Assembly (NCBI RefSeq): GCF_024346955.1
Contig: NZ_AP024883.1
Location: 310,001-374,000 of the forward strand
Source of the DNA: Vibrio mangrovi
Lineage (GTDB): Bacteria > Pseudomonadota > Gammaproteobacteria > Enterobacterales > Vibrionaceae
Length of the DNA stretch: 64,000 nucleotides
Direction: 5' to 3'
The notes under the pieces were generated by a model that saw only the letters and a program-made list of their open reading frames with translations, ran no database searches and was not told where the DNA came from. This document shows, piece by piece, positions 63,073 to 64,000 of the stretch; position 1 is the first letter of the stretch, and each line of letters begins with the position of its first letter. A program made the translations under genes and the position numbers.

Positions 63073-63852
63073 ATGTTGAAAAATAGTGATGTCAGAAACG
63101 CTTATTGGTGCGTTGTTTCAGGAACAGATCTCTGGACTGTGGACAACATGTTACCCTTTGGCTCTGCACACCAGTTATCCCTTCCCGAAGATAAAGCAAT
63201 TAAACTTACCGACTATGATGGTCACCCGGTATTCTGGTTGAATGAAGCGGATCTGGAGCAGCGTTTACCGATGTCATCTCTAAGAACCTTACTGCATATT
63301 AAAGAACCATTGTTTCTTGCTGCAAGCAAGGCCGTCCAGTATGGTCACATGACACAGACGCAACGTTTTTGCGCCCAGTGTGGCGGCAGAAATCATTTTC
63401 ATCACCGGGAGTTGGCGATGCAGTGTCATGAATGCAGAACAATCCACTATCCTCGGATTTTTCCGTGTATTATTGTTGCTGTTCGTCGGGAAAGTGAGAT
63501 TCTTCTGGCACAGCATGCCCGGCATCAGGGAGGAATGTATACCGTTATTGCCGGGTTTGTCGAAGCCGGGGAAACTTTAGAGCATACTGTTGCGCGTGAA
63601 GTCTATGAGGAAACTGGGATTCAGGTGAAAAATATCCGATATTTTGGTAGCCAGCCCTGGGCTTTCCCATCAAGTATGATGGTTGCTTTCCTGGCTGATT
63701 ATGCATCGGGAGATATTCGGATTGATGAGAACGAAATCAGCCATGCAAACTGGTTTTCTCCGGATAACATGCCGGAGGTTGCACCGCAAGGAACGATCGC
63801 CAGAGCATTGATTGAGCAGACACTGGAGGATATTCACTCTACGTGTGCTTAA
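63073..63852 (+). CDS. nudC: NAD(H) pyrophosphatase / NAD-RNA decapping hydrolase
   Basis: A 259-residue Nudix hydrolase that cleaves NADH and removes NAD caps from RNA 5' ends. The zinc ribbon has Cys100, Cys103, Cys118 and Cys121 (CAQCGG and CHEC). The Nudix box GFVEAGETLEHTVAREVYEETGI (161-183) has all catalytic glutamates, and the NADH-specific SQPWAFPSS follows at 193-201. ATG 63073 is chosen because AGGAG lies 5 nt upstream; the GTG at 63067 overlaps that site. Confidence 0.97.
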   Translation: MLKNSDVRNAYWCVVSGTDLWTVDNMLPFGSAHQLSLPEDKAIKLTDYDGHPVFWLNEADLEQRLPMSSLRTLLHIKEPLFLAASKAVQYGHMTQTQRFCAQCGGRNHFHHRELAMQCHECRTIHYPRIFPCIIVAVRRESEILLAQHARHQGGMYTVIAGFVEAGETLEHTVAREVYEETGIQVKNIRYFGSQPWAFPSSMMVAFLADYASGDIRIDENEISHANWFSPDNMPEVAPQGTIARALIEQTLEDIHSTCA

Positions 63853-63862
63853 TCCGTATAAT

Positions 63863-63887
63863 AAAAAAAACCCTCCGAAACGGAGGG
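63863..63887 (-). terminator. Leftward intrinsic terminator after nudC
   Basis: Stem CCCTCCG / CGGAGGG with loop AAA. The long T tract lies on the leftward strand (A run 63863-63870), so it mainly stops transcription coming from the right. This suggests a leftward gene beyond the window edge; the last 110 bp contain no gene. Confidence 0.75.
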
Positions 63888-64000
63888 GGTAAGTAAGATG
63901 TCGTTATGAGATGTTGAGTATCAAGTACTCATGTTAATTATTAGTAGTTTTCGCTAGCGAACAAATTTTTAACATTTATGCCTCATTATTGCAAATAATC

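Overview
This window is a chromosomal segment from a gammaproteobacterium, almost certainly a Vibrio or close relative. The evidence is the hupA/DUF1481/purD/purH block, the dusB-fis pair, the acs to CrbS-type kinase cluster, and the trxA/rho/ubiD/fre order. It also includes murB-birA, coaA, the four-tRNA-tufB operon, secE-nusG, rplKAJL-rpoBC and rsd/nudC. Most of it is ordinary, well-conserved core genome with compact operons, clear intrinsic terminators and good ribosome binding sites.

Layout. 1-7035: end of a 2-hydroxyacid dehydrogenase, a UDG-like protein, hupA and a DUF1481 lipoprotein face purD/purH and manA. 7036-11978: an AT-rich accessory island. It holds four tandem paralogues (one frameshifted) of a small membrane-anchored, two-cysteine protein, separated by structured non-coding repeats and by two unrelated small membrane proteins. 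11979-16270: a chemoreceptor, a divergent MocR regulator / DJ-1 pair and a small ABM monooxygenase. 16481-19544: an orphan type VI secretion (T6SS) module. It consists of an Hcp tube protein overlapping a DUF4225-like effector that starts at TTG, then a 304-residue membrane protein and two further small membrane proteins (one frameshifted), which look like immunity genes.

19545-24512: leftward dusB-fis, prmA, and aroQ-accB-accC (fatty acid synthesis). 24844-34620: acs, an exonuclease and a cNMP/CBS/nucleotidyltransferase protein, then rightward an MFS transporter and a large CrbS-like Na+/solute-symporter-fused hybrid kinase that probably controls acs (the acetate switch). 34669-43144: gppA-rhlB leftward, trxA, rho, a periplasmic hypothetical, then ubiD-ferredoxin-fre. 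43227-48261: pssA, a GNAT acetyltransferase, murB-birA and coaA.

48426-62364: the translation/transcription supercluster. It runs tRNA-Thr/Tyr/Gly/Thr-tufB, secE-nusG, rplK-rplA, rplJ-rplL and rpoB-rpoC, with promoters, terminators, the L10 leader and attenuators visible. The rsd (anti-sigma70) / nudC pair closes the window.

The most unusual content is the split Hcp-effector module with its candidate immunity genes, and the mosaic paralogue array about 5 kb upstream of it. Both have the low GC, poor start signals and homopolymer frameshifts typical of fast-evolving conflict loci. Their functions are inferred from architecture and context only.
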